A DNA stretch of 64,000 nt from Sapientia aquatica (GTDB taxonomy: Bacteria > Pseudomonadota > Gammaproteobacteria > Burkholderiales > Burkholderiaceae_D), in the NCBI RefSeq assembly GCF_004358105.1, contig NZ_SMYL01000002.1, positions 186,001-250,000 of the forward strand. Direction: 5' to 3'. Within the stretch, counting starts at the first letter, position 1. Every line of letters starts with the position of its first letter. The position numbers were made by a program, and so were the translations under genes. Below are positions 25,725-35,800 of the stretch, in pieces. The notes below the pieces were generated by a model. It ran no database searches. It was not told the origin of the DNA and was given only the letters and a program-made list of their open reading frames with translations.

Positions 25725-27368
25725 ATGAAAACTACCCTCAAAGCACAATTAAGTATCGTCATCGGCATTATTGCCTTACTCGCCGTGAGCATCGGTATGC
25801 TTGGTCTGTATGGATTGAGCAAAGCCGACGAAGGCTTAAAAAATGTGTACGAAAATCGCACCGTAGCGTTAGAACAAGTCTCGCGCATTGATCGTTTGTT
25901 GGTGCAAAGTCAATTAGCCTTAGTTGAAGCAATTCAAGATTCCATGGTTGCGACCATTAATATCAAAAGCGCCATCATTGAAAAAAACATCGCTGAGATG
26001 AACCAAACTTGGGATCAATATTACAAGTCAGCGATAACTCCCGAAGATCGCAAGCTAGCCGATGTGTTTAACGCTGATCGGCAAAAATTAATTAACGAAG
26101 GTTTATTAAAAACTATCGCCGCGCTGCGCGACGGTAATTTGGCTGAAGCAGGTGAATTGCAAGACAAGGTGCAATTGCTAGCGGTGCCGCTGCGTAAGAG
26201 CGTTGAGGCGTTACGAAAGAATCAAGTCGATCAAGCCAAGCATGAATATGAGCTAGCTAGCTCGCGCCACGAAACACTGCGTAACCTCGTTATCGCGGTG
26301 ATTATTATTGGCGCAGTGGTTGCTGGGGTACTAGGGCAATTATTAATTCGCAGCGTGTATGGTGAATTGGGCGGCGAACCGAGCTATGCGTCGGGTATCG
26401 TGCATCGCATTGCGGCGGGAGATTTAACGGTCGCGATTAACACTGGTGCCAAAGATCAGCGCAGCTTGTTGTTTGCAATGAAAGCGATGCAGCACAAATT
26501 GTCGCAAACTGTTGGGGATATTCGAACGGCAACCGAGACCGTCGCCTCGGCTTCGCGCGAGATTGCGGGTGAGAATTTAGATCTGTCGTCGCGTACCGAA
26601 ATGCTGGCAAGCTCGTTAGAGCAAACGTCGGCATCGTTAGCTGAGCTAACCGATACGGTCACCAAAAATGCCCAAAACGCGCAGCAAGCCAATCAGTTCG
26701 CTAAGTCCGCATCCGATGTCGCAGAGAAGGGCAGTACTGATGTGCTCAAAATTGTCGATACGATGGGTTCAATTAATGCGTCTGCTAAAAAAATCACCGA
26801 CATTATTTCGGTGATTGATGGCATCGCGTTTCAAACCAATATTTTGGCGTTAAATGCGGCCGTTGAAGCAGCGCGTGCAGGTGAACAAGGACGGGGTTTT
26901 GCGGTTGTGGCCAGCGAAGTACGTAATCTGGCACAGCGCTCGGCAGCGGCTGCTAAAGAAATAAAAACCTTAATCACGCATTCAGTCGCTGAAGTCGATA
27001 GCGGCAGCAAAATCGTTGCCGAGGCTGGCGCGACCATGGATGAAATTGTCGATAGCGTCAAACGCGTAAGCGTCATTATTGGCGAAATCAGTAGCGCCAA
27101 TTCAGCTCAGCGCGACAGCATTTATCAAGTTAATCAAGCCATCGTTGAAATGGACGGGGTAACTCAACAAAATGCCGCGCTGGTCGAAGAGGCTGCTGCA
27201 GCGGCTGAATCGCTCAAAGATCAGGCGGTGATTTTGGCGCAATTAGTCGATACTTTTACATTGCATGAAGCATCCGTTTCTGCATCATCAAGCTCAGCAC
27301 AAACAACCTCGCGTAGCCCATCGAAGCCACGGTTGATGGGACACGCTCCACGTCGCTTACCAGCGTAA
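25725..27368 (+). CDS. methyl-accepting chemotaxis protein
   Basis: A 547-residue chemoreceptor: transmembrane helix 1 at about 9-30, a periplasmic four-helix-bundle-type sensor (31-185), transmembrane helix 2 at 188-208, HAMP (209-262) and a long cytoplasmic signalling coiled coil. The hairpin tip [37 protein letters not shown] (363-399) binds CheA/CheW. The C terminus ends [11 protein letters not shown] and lacks a CheR-docking pentapeptide such as NWETF. No cheA, cheW or cheY gene is nearby; the CheB-CheR fusion at 31.2-32.9 kb is on the other strand. The ligand is unknown. Confidence 0.95.
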   Translation: MKTTLKAQLSIVIGIIALLAVSIGMLGLYGLSKADEGLKNVYENRTVALEQVSRIDRLLVQSQLALVEAIQDSMVATINIKSAIIEKNIAEMNQTWDQYYKSAITPEDRKLADVFNADRQKLINEGLLKTIAALRDGNLAEAGELQDKVQLLAVPLRKSVEALRKNQVDQAKHEYELASSRHETLRNLVIAVIIIGAVVAGVLGQLLIRSVYGELGGEPSYASGIVHRIAAGDLTVAINTGAKDQRSLLFAMKAMQHKLSQTVGDIRTATETVASASREIAGENLDLSSRTEMLASSLEQTSASLAELTDTVTKNAQNAQQANQFAKSASDVAEKGSTDVLKIVDTMGSINASAKKITDIISVIDGIAFQTNILALNAAVEAARAGEQGRGFAVVASEVRNLAQRSAAAAKEIKTLITHSVAEVDSGSKIVAEAGATMDEIVDSVKRVSVIIGEISSANSAQRDSIYQVNQAIVEMDGVTQQNAALVEEAAAAAESLKDQAVILAQLVDTFTLHEASVSASSSSAQTTSRSPSKPRLMGHAPRRLPA

Positions 27369-27369
27369 T

Positions 27370-28467
27370 TTATTGACCATCTACAGCAGCGTTGAGCAAG
27401 GCTAACGCTGCTGTAATGTCTTCATTTCTTAATGCCAGCGCTTGGTCGCCTATCATCCATTCAATATAGGACTGATCGGGCAGCGCCGCGTGTGAAGCGC
27501 GGTTAAATAACCAAACGCCCGATTCTTGCGCAACTTGATTGCGGATTTCCATCGCTCGTTCGCGGCTCACTGGCAAATACAGATGAAACATATTGCAGTG
27601 CGCGCTGCTTGGATTGATTTTTAATGCAGGAAATTGTCGGAGGATTTCCAGCACTTCTTTAGTTTTCGCAAAACAAGCAGGGATAGCGGCCAAACGCCGA
27701 TCAAATTGCATCGCTGCCGAAACCACATAAGGCAATCGGCGGAACACGCTTCCGCCTTGACGATGCATCCAAACCTTGGCTTTGGCGACAAAATCCTTGT
27801 TACCCAATAACATCGCACCGGCCATGCCGCCTATGCCTTTGTAGAATGAAACATAGACCGAATCAAAACCTTGGGTGATTTCTGCGAACGGCACGCCATA
27901 ACCCGCTTGCGCTTCCCACAAGCGTGCGCCGTCCATGTGCAGATGAATATTATTTTCGTGGCAGTGCTGTTTGATCTTATTGAGTTCGTCCAAGCTAATC
28001 AATTGCCCACCGATTTCACGCATTGGTAATTCAACTAAGGCCGCGGCTAATTTATCTTTGACCGCGCTTAAATCGGCAGCATTCCATACGCGAAATGGAT
28101 CACCGATATTTTGCACCTCAAAATGATCGAGCACTTGGTAGTTGCTATTTTCGTGTTTCAAAATATGTGCTGTGGGATGCAAGACAACCAAAGAGCTACC
28201 GCGTTCGCCGCAGGCTAGGCGCAAGGCTAAAGTTTGCGTCATCGTGCCGGTGATACAAAACACCCCTGCTTCAAAGCCTAATAGATCGGCGATTTTTTGC
28301 TCAAACTGTTGGACGAATTCGCCTTCGCCGTAGGTATCGAATTCAATGTGATGCTGTTTGCAAAAGTCCGCCATCGCGGCAAATTCTTCTGCAGGACTGA
28401 CGGATTTGTGACCCGCTAAAACGGTGTGACATTGCGCGCGGAGTTGGTTTAATTCGAGTTCGGTCAT
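27370..28467 (-). CDS. low-specificity threonine aldolase / beta-eliminating lyase family
   Basis: A 365-residue pyridoxal-phosphate enzyme of fold type I. It matches the threonine aldolase family: DTYGEGEFVQQFEQKIADLLG near the start, FCITGTMTQTLALRLA, HLHMDGARLWEA with the cofactor Asp179, and VYVSFYKGIGGMAGAMLLG with the Schiff-base lysine at 210. The reaction would be threonine or allo-threonine to glycine and acetaldehyde, though related lyases differ in substrate. It converges on the chemoreceptor gene with only one base between stops. Confidence 0.88.
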   Translation of the reverse strand: MTELELNQLRAQCHTVLAGHKSVSPAEEFAAMADFCKQHHIEFDTYGEGEFVQQFEQKIADLLGFEAGVFCITGTMTQTLALRLACGERGSSLVVLHPTAHILKHENSNYQVLDHFEVQNIGDPFRVWNAADLSAVKDKLAAALVELPMREIGGQLISLDELNKIKQHCHENNIHLHMDGARLWEAQAGYGVPFAEITQGFDSVYVSFYKGIGGMAGAMLLGNKDFVAKAKVWMHRQGGSVFRRLPYVVSAAMQFDRRLAAIPACFAKTKEVLEILRQFPALKINPSSAHCNMFHLYLPVSRERAMEIRNQVAQESGVWLFNRASHAALPDQSYIEWMIGDQALALRNEDITAALALLNAAVDGQ

Positions 28468-28640
28468 GGCAGTTTTTGTCCAGAATGAGGGTTAAAAGGG
28501 CGCTGCACTTAGTTTTTAATTTGCGGGTATTATCGCGGTTCTCATGGTTTTTTGCAGAAATTAAGCTTGTCAAATACGCCGCCAAAGGGCATCAAATCTA
28601 CTGTTAATAATTCACTATTTAATTCCTTATTTTTAAACCA

Positions 28641-29939
28641 ATGATCACGACTATTAGCCTCTCTATTCAGAAACGAATTCGATTCAGTTACGCCTGGATT
28701 GTTGTCGGGATTATCTTTTTGGTCTTGTTAGCCGCCGCTGCGATTCGCGCGACGCCTTCGATCATGTTGCTGCCGCTGGAGCACGAGTTTGGTTGGAATC
28801 GTCCAACCATCTCGTTTGTGATCGCGGTCAACATCGCTTTGTATGGATTGGTTGGGCCTTTTTCGGCTGCCGCGATGCAACGTTATGGAATTCGTCCGAT
28901 GGTGTTAGGCGCGCTGGCGTTGTTGTCGCTTGGGACGTTTCTGAGCACATGGATGACGCTGCCGTGGCACATGGTGTTGGCGTGGGGTGTGATTGTTGGT
29001 GTGGGCAGTGGCGTGGCGGCGAATACCTTAGCCGCAACCATTGTGAGCCGTTGGTTTGAAGCGCGGCGTGGTTTGGCAATGGGATTGCTCACGGCCAGCA
29101 CCGCCACTGGGCAAATGTTATTTTTGCCATTGATGGCGTACATGATCGATCACACCGGTTGGCGTTCGGTGGCGCTGTTGGTGTCGGCGGTGTCGGCAAT
29201 CGGGATTCCGCTAGTGCTGTTCTTTTTGCCTGAGCGTCCACAAGACTTAGGGTTAAAACGTTACGGCGTTATTGCGGATGAAGCGGAACCAGTGGCTAGT
29301 ACTGCCAATGCGTTTGCAATTGCGATTAAGGCGTTGACCAGCTCGTTCAAAAATCGGGATTTTTGGTTATTGTTTTTTAGCTTCTTTGTCTGCGGCATGA
29401 GCACCAACGGCTACATCGGCTCGCACTTTATTGCGATGTGCAGCGACTACGGCATTTTAGCGGTCAATGGCGCAAGTATTTTGGCCTCGATGGCAGTGTT
29501 GGATTTGGTCGGCACGACTTTATCCGGCTGGTTATCAGATCGCTACAATCCGCGCATTTTGTTGTGCTGGTATTACGGATTCCGTGGGCTGGCTTTATTG
29601 TTTTTGCCGCACGCTTTTGGACTGAGCTATTTTGGTTTGCCGATTTTTGCGATTATTTACGGTTTAGATTGGATTGCCACCGTGCCGCCAACAGTGCGCT
29701 TAGCCAACGATGTATTTGGTCGCTTGGCCGCGCCGATCGTGTTTGGTTGGATCGTCGCAGGACATCAATTGGGTGCTGCGAGCGCAACCTTGTTAGCGGG
29801 CTTTATGCGTAATAGTTTGGGCAGCTACACGATGTCGTCCATGTTAATGGGAGTCGCTTGCTTAATCACTGCTTACATGGTGTTGCGCATTAAAGGGCAG
29901 GGGCAGAGTAGCTCTGGTGTACTGCCAGCAGCCGCCTAA
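28641..29939 (+). CDS. MFS transporter
   Basis: A 432-residue inner-membrane protein with twelve predicted helices in two halves and a central loop near residues 203-225. The first half holds the MFS A-motif region (AMQRYGIRPMVLGAL) and RWFEARRGLAMGLLTASTATGQ; the second half has GWLSDRYNPRILL. The pattern resembles the monocarboxylate/oxalate-formate subgroup, but the substrate cannot be assigned. It is divergent from threonine aldolase with a 173-base gap. Confidence 0.9.
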   Translation: MITTISLSIQKRIRFSYAWIVVGIIFLVLLAAAAIRATPSIMLLPLEHEFGWNRPTISFVIAVNIALYGLVGPFSAAAMQRYGIRPMVLGALALLSLGTFLSTWMTLPWHMVLAWGVIVGVGSGVAANTLAATIVSRWFEARRGLAMGLLTASTATGQMLFLPLMAYMIDHTGWRSVALLVSAVSAIGIPLVLFFLPERPQDLGLKRYGVIADEAEPVASTANAFAIAIKALTSSFKNRDFWLLFFSFFVCGMSTNGYIGSHFIAMCSDYGILAVNGASILASMAVLDLVGTTLSGWLSDRYNPRILLCWYYGFRGLALLFLPHAFGLSYFGLPIFAIIYGLDWIATVPPTVRLANDVFGRLAAPIVFGWIVAGHQLGAASATLLAGFMRNSLGSYTMSSMLMGVACLITAYMVLRIKGQGQSSSGVLPAAA

Positions 29940-29955
29940 TAGATTTCTAAATGGT

Positions 29956-31170
29956 TTAAATGACGGTGCCAACTTTGGTTGGTATCGTCAAAACGAACCG
30001 CGTCCATTCCCCTTGTTTTGATTCCACTCGAATTGTGCCGCCTAATAATGAAGTGGCGATGCGGTGAGTGATATTTAAACCAATCCCCGAACCGCCGCGA
30101 CCAAGTTGCGTAGTAAAAAATGGGTCGAATACGCGGCTGAGATTTTCTGGCGTAATTCCCACACCGTCATCGGTAAATTCAATCACCACGTGTTGGTTTT
30201 TCGTCGCCGGATCGTCGTTTTCTAATTTGGCGCTGATGGTGATACTGCCGTGATTTCGCCCTTCAAAGCCGTGGCGAATGCTGTTCTGAATCAGATTAAT
30301 CACAATCTGCTCTAACGGCCCGGGAAAGCTATCCATCGCAATACCATCCGGAATATCAATGATGAATTTCCACGGTTCGTATTTGTAGCTCGGCTTTAAG
30401 GTGGTGATCGTCTCATTGACCACTGTCGCTAAGTCAAAATGGCGGCGCTGTTCCGACGTTTGATCGATGGCGACTTGTTTAAAGTTGGTCACCAAATTTA
30501 AGGCCCGCTCAATCGAGCGATTGGCCAGCACAACGATGTCCATGCTTTCTTTGAGAAAGCCTTCAATCGTGCTGCGCTTCATCGTGCCACCGAGGTAGTT
30601 TTTGTTCAGGTCACTAAGTCGGTCATACAGCGTTGAAACCGCGAGCTTTGAATTGCCTAACGGCGTGTTGAGTTCATGCGATACACCGGCCACCATGGCA
30701 CCTAAGGCCGATAGTTTTTCGGATTGCAGCAGATTTTCTTGCATCGATTGCATATCGGTGAGCGCGACCATCAAGCGGTTTTCGCGGTCTTGTAAGTGCT
30801 GGTAATGACGCACCCGATTTAAGAAAATATTGTCGTCCAGCGGTTTGGTTAAATAATCGACCGCACCCAAGGCATAACCGCGCTTGATAAATTCTTCGGA
30901 TTTAAAAACGGCGGTTAAGAAAATAATCGGAATGTCGCGCGTGCGTGCTGTCATCTGTAACAAGCGCGCAGTCTCGTAGCCGTCCATATTTGGCATCTGC
31001 ACATCGAGCAAAATTAGTTGAAAGTCGTATTCAACCGTGCGCAATAACGCCTCCTCGCCGCTGGCCGCTTCGATCACGCCTACGTCGGGCAAGCGCGACA
31101 GCAGTTCGTTGAGTAGGAAGCGGTTCCCTTGGTTGTCATCCACCGCCAATATCATGAAACGCTCAGCCAT
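29956..31170 (-). CDS. response regulator-histidine kinase (receiver at the N terminus)
   Basis: A 404-residue soluble protein. Residues 5-120 form a receiver domain (LAVDDN; phospho-acceptor Asp56 in ILLDVQMP; FLTA; Lys in YLTKP). After a short coiled coil comes a HisKA dimerisation domain with His165 in AGVSHELNTPLG, then an ATPase domain with NLIQNSIRHGFEG (N box), DDGVGI and GGSGIGLNI. It is the last of three signalling genes and overlaps the CheB-CheR gene by 8 bp. It can receive phosphate at Asp56 and has its own kinase core, so it probably lies downstream of the hybrid kinase in a phosphorelay. Confidence 0.94.
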   Translation of the reverse strand: MAERFMILAVDDNQGNRFLLNELLSRLPDVGVIEAASGEEALLRTVEYDFQLILLDVQMPNMDGYETARLLQMTARTRDIPIIFLTAVFKSEEFIKRGYALGAVDYLTKPLDDNIFLNRVRHYQHLQDRENRLMVALTDMQSMQENLLQSEKLSALGAMVAGVSHELNTPLGNSKLAVSTLYDRLSDLNKNYLGGTMKRSTIEGFLKESMDIVVLANRSIERALNLVTNFKQVAIDQTSEQRRHFDLATVVNETITTLKPSYKYEPWKFIIDIPDGIAMDSFPGPLEQIVINLIQNSIRHGFEGRNHGSITISAKLENDDPATKNQHVVIEFTDDGVGITPENLSRVFDPFFTTQLGRGGSGIGLNITHRIATSLLGGTIRVESKQGEWTRFVLTIPTKVGTVI

Positions 31171-32866
31171 TTAATCCTCCGTGACTCAATCGATAGATAT
31201 GCCCACCTTTGATATAGGGCACAAATCCGGTTTCGGTTGCTATGTGGTGCAGGCCGTCTTGGGGACCCAACACCAAAAATCCATCGCGATGCAAGGAGCG
31301 TGCAAAGCGCTCCAATATTTTCTTTTGCAATTCGGGTTTGAAGTAAATCATTACATTGCGGCACATGATTAATTGGAATTCATTGAACACGCCTTCGTCC
31401 ACCAACGAGTGGCGATGAAATAAAGTGCTGGCCGAAATGTCTTCCCGAATACTGAGAAACTGTTGATTAAACTGAATAAAACTAGTGAAGCTACCGACGC
31501 CACCACTTTTCTCGTAATTGTGCTGGCTGGACTCCAATAATTTCCCCGGAAAGATGCCGGTCTTGGCCACTTCAATTAAGTAAGCATTGAAATCGGTAGC
31601 AAATAAACGCGCCCGTTTTAGTAGACCCAATTCTTCTAATAAGATCGCCAACGAGTAAGGCTCTTCGCCAGTGGCGCAACCCGCCGACCATAATTTAATC
31701 ACGGGGAAACTAGCTAAATAGGGAAAAATCTGTTCACGCAAAATTCGAAACTGATCGGGATGCCGAAAGAACGCGCTCACGCCAACGGATACTTCGGCAA
31801 TCATGCGATTAAATATGCTCTGATCCGAAAAAATCGCTCGCTGAAAATCAATAAAATGCGGCAAACCAAATTGCACCATCAAGTTATTAATTCTGCGCTT
31901 AAAACTGTCCATTTGATAGCCACGAAAATCGTAACCATATTGCTCATAAATGGCGGTGATAAACAACCCGAAATGCTCGTTGGTCATGCCAAACTCATCC
32001 GTACAGATCGCCGCGGCGGCCACGCTTGTCATGGTCGGCAAGGTAAAAATGTGGTCAAATTTTCCTGCTTCGATGGCAGCGTCCGGTAGCACACAAGCTT
32101 CGGCGCATTCTTCGCTGTTTTCGATGATGACGCAGGCACCGGCTTTTTTTAGCATCGCGCAACCGTCCACGCCATCGCGCCCAAAACCACACAGCAACAT
32201 GGCGATTATTTTGTCGCCGTATTCGCTGGCTAATGATTCAAACAGCGCGTCGATCGAAGGCCGCGCAAACTGCACGGGTCGGTCGCGGGTGAGATACACC
32301 ATGCCATTTGCGACCTTCATATGATGACCTTGCGGCGCAACGTAAATCGTCTCTGGCGTAATCTCTTGCAGGTTTCGCGGCATGACCACGCGGTAATTGG
32401 TGCGAACCCGCAACAGTTGATCCATCAAATTGAGTTGATCTTCTTTGACGTGCTGCACCACAAAAATCGTGGCTTTAGAAAGCGGTAGCGCTTCAATAAT
32501 ATGCAGGATTTTATCCAAGCTATTGGCTGAACCGGCCAGCACTAATACTTCGTATGACGTCGATGGCGAATGGGTCGATTTAACGCTGACTTGATGCACG
32601 TGAAAACCCAGGCGCATCAGGCTGTGCGTCAACAAATAATGGTAAGTATTAATTTTTAAATTGATGGAATGGTCGAGGCAGGCTTTTAGGGCGTGCACGA
32701 TTTCGCCGGGTAATAAATCGGCATCAAAAAAATCAATTTGCACTAAATCCAGAGGACTTGCATGCGCTAATATTTTTTTAACCTTGGTTCTATCGGTCGC
32801 GCTGTCTAAGCAACCCAGCACGCTCACACGGTGGGTTTTGTCGCTCGATTGAATGGTCACGTTCAT
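31163..32866 (-). CDS. CheB-CheR fusion protein with an N-terminal STAS-like domain
   Basis: A 567-residue protein in three parts. Residues 1-95 look like a STAS-type domain (VLGCLDSATD, LVQIDFFDADLLPGEIVHALKACL); this assignment is tentative. Residues 105-290 are a CheB methylesterase domain with the triad Ser113 (AGSANS), His139 (VVQHVKED) and Asp231 (GFGRDGVDG). Residues 292-565 are a CheR methyltransferase: SAM motif LWSAGCATGEEPYS (392-405), FATDFN and IMCRNVMIYF. It lacks the PAS/kinase tail of long CheB-CheR hybrids and has no receiver domain. It sits between a hybrid kinase (3-base gap) and a receiver-kinase (8-bp overlap), so it may modify a receptor or kinase in that pathway. Confidence 0.93.
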   Translation of the reverse strand: MNVTIQSSDKTHRVSVLGCLDSATDRTKVKKILAHASPLDLVQIDFFDADLLPGEIVHALKACLDHSINLKINTYHYLLTHSLMRLGFHVHQVSVKSTHSPSTSYEVLVLAGSANSLDKILHIIEALPLSKATIFVVQHVKEDQLNLMDQLLRVRTNYRVVMPRNLQEITPETIYVAPQGHHMKVANGMVYLTRDRPVQFARPSIDALFESLASEYGDKIIAMLLCGFGRDGVDGCAMLKKAGACVIIENSEECAEACVLPDAAIEAGKFDHIFTLPTMTSVAAAAICTDEFGMTNEHFGLFITAIYEQYGYDFRGYQMDSFKRRINNLMVQFGLPHFIDFQRAIFSDQSIFNRMIAEVSVGVSAFFRHPDQFRILREQIFPYLASFPVIKLWSAGCATGEEPYSLAILLEELGLLKRARLFATDFNAYLIEVAKTGIFPGKLLESSQHNYEKSGGVGSFTSFIQFNQQFLSIREDISASTLFHRHSLVDEGVFNEFQLIMCRNVMIYFKPELQKKILERFARSLHRDGFLVLGPQDGLHHIATETGFVPYIKGGHIYRLSHGGLNG

Positions 32867-32869
32867 GGT

Positions 32870-35800
32870 TTAACCGTGCCGCGTGGCGCACCAGAAGGCC
32901 GCCATGTTAGTGAGCACATCGTAGTCCACCGGCTTGGACAGATAATCGTCGGCGCCAATTTCGAGTATGTTTTTACGGTCTTGTGGCATGGCTTTAGCGG
33001 TTAACGCCACGACCGAAACGTGGGCAATATTTGGATTGGCGCGAATGGCTGCAATGGTTTGGTAACCGTCCATTTCCGGCATCATGATGTCGGTGATGAT
33101 TAAATCGACCGTGATTTTTTCTAGCATATCTAAAGCGCGGCGGCCATTTAACGCATTCCATACGCGCGCACCTTGCTGTTCAAGCGCTGCAGTGATGACG
33201 AATAGATTGCGCGGGTCGTCGTCAATCACGAGCACACTGCGGTCTTTTAGTTTTTTCTCGGCGGGATTGGCTTTGCTGCTGGCAACCGCCGGTTGAATAA
33301 TTTTGGGCACGGTGCGTAAAAACCGTTCGATATTTTCTTGCAGACGCAAACCAGCTTGTGGCGCGTTGATGATGATGCTGTCCGAATAACTGAGGAGCTT
33401 GGCTTCGTCTTCGTCGGATAAGTGCGGCACACCAAAAAATAATACTGCTGTGGTCGGACTGTGCGTTTGGATTATTTGCGCGGCATCTAAGCCTTGCGCG
33501 ATGCTGAGCTCGGCTAGATCGATAATCACGACGCCCCAATCGTGCGCATGCAGTGCATCCGAGAGCGACGAATCGGGCGTCACTTGGCGTACTTCAACCT
33601 TGCCCAAGCGCTGGTGGGTGGTAATTAAATCAACTAAATCTTGCGACTCTTTATCTTCGGATGTGACGATCAATACGCCGTTAAACGAAACCTGCGCAAT
33701 CGCGTTAAGTAGGGCCGCTTCGGCTTCGGCAATTTGGCTGCTGATGACGGGCTTTTGCAGGTAGCCTACGATATCCTTTCTGCTCAAGGCACTGTCGTGG
33801 TCACGGCCCGAAATAATATAGACCGGAATGGCGGCAAGCTCTTGATCGGATTTGATGTCACGCAAAATATCGGTGCCGTCCCGATCCGGCAAACCTAAGT
33901 CCAATAAAATGCCGCTTGGTCGATATTGTTTAGCTAGTCCCAATCCTTCTTGGCCGTTTTGGGCGACGATGGTTTTGTATCCCAATCGATGATTAATTTC
34001 GATTACCGCCGCGGCAAAATTAACATCGTCATCAATTAACAGAATTACTTTGTCGCTCGAGTTAAGTATGCTGCGGTCATCAAAAATAGGTTCGATGGGC
34101 GGCCTGATTTCTACTGGCGCGCTCGGTGTTGATGAGGTGGCCGCATTGACTGTGGATTCGGTAGTCGCTTCAATCGGTCGGTCGGGCAAATGTAGGCAAA
34201 ATTCGCTGCCTTTGCCTTCGGTGCTATTGAGTGAAATTGTGCCGCCCAATAATTGCGCGAAGCGTAAGCTAATCGTTAAGCCCAAACCGGTACCGCCGTA
34301 TTCGCGCGAGGTCGAACCATCGACTTGGCGGAACGCGTCAAATACCATCTTGGTTTTGTTTTTGGGAATGCCAATCCCGGTGTCACGCACTTTAATCCGA
34401 ATCGGCAGCGCTTCTTGATCGTCACGTTCAATGGTTAGCGTCACGCTGCCTTGCTTGGTGAATTTGAATGCATTGGACAGCAGGTTGCGCATGATTTGGC
34501 TAATTTTTCCAGAGTCGCTAATGAAGCGATTTTGTAGCTTGTCTTGGACGATGAACTCCAATTGACTTTGCTCGGCGACCGATTCAAATAAATCATGCAA
34601 CTCTGCGCTAATGGCCGAACTTGAGACTTCGGTGAAATTCATTTCCATCCGACCGGCATCGACTTTGGATAAATCCAATACGTCGCTAATGAGCCGCAAT
34701 AAATCATTGCCCGAGCGGTGAATGACTTCGGCGCGTTTGATTTCGCTAGCGCTTAAATTGCCATCGGGATTTTCCAACATCATTTTAGAGAGCAAAATGA
34801 TGGCGTTTAGCGGTGTTCGTAGCTCGTGCGACATATTGGCTAGGAACTCGGATTTGTAGTGATTTGAGAGTTCGAGTTGCTTGGCTTTCTCGTCGATATC
34901 GTTTTGTGATTCGCGCAGATAAGTGTTGTTGCGCTCTAATAATTGCTGCTGTTCTTTGAGTTGTGCATTGGTTTGCTGGAGTTCTTCGGCTTGTTGCTGC
35001 AACTGCTGTTGTTGCTCTTCCATTTGCGCGTTGGATTGTTGCAGCTCTTCGGATTGCTGTTGCAACTGTTGTTGCTGCTCTTCCATGCGCGAATTTACGT
35101 CTTGCAGATAGTCGTTATGCTTTCTGACTTCGCGCTCAGCTTGTTCGGCCACTTGCAACAGCGAGCGAATTTGTCCGCGCTGTTCAGCCACATAAATAAA
35201 CGAGCTAAGCATCTCGATGGCCGCCATCAAGTAATCCAGCTTGAGTTCATCCAAGGGCGTAAAGCTGCTGATTTCAAGCACCCCAAGTAGATCGTTTTCT
35301 TTCAATACCGGATAGGTATAAATATAGTTAGGGGCGCAATTGCTGGTGCCGGTGATGATCGGGGCCACGCTGGAAGGTTGGTTGGAGTTGGGCGCGGCGA
35401 CGGTTAGGTAAATCGGTGCTTTCTCGATTGCTACTTGACCAATGGCGCCTTCGCCCAGTTTAAAACTGCTTTGCGGTTGGCTGGATTCGGAAAACATATA
35501 GCTGCCGATTAAATCCAATACCGGCTCATCGGAGCGCAAGGTGTACAGCACGCCGCGTCCGATTTGTAAGTAATGACCGATTTCACTTAAGGTAATTTTG
35601 GCGATTTGCTGCGGTGAAAAGTCTCCGGTCAGCGCTTGCGACAATCGGTTGGTTCCGCTGGAAAGCCAATTGCGCTTATCGTCCACAATGCGTGCGCTAC
35701 GCAGTGCGACCACCATGTGGTTGATCGCTTTCCCAAGCCGATCTTGTTCGGACAGCACGACCACTTCGTCCGATAAATTACCGCGCCCCACCGCATCGGC

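Noticed and set aside
34920-35110. glutamine-rich repeat in the hybrid kinase as a microsatellite or frameshift
   Set aside because: The frame is intact and such EELQQ/EEQQQ coiled coils are common linkers before HisKA domains.
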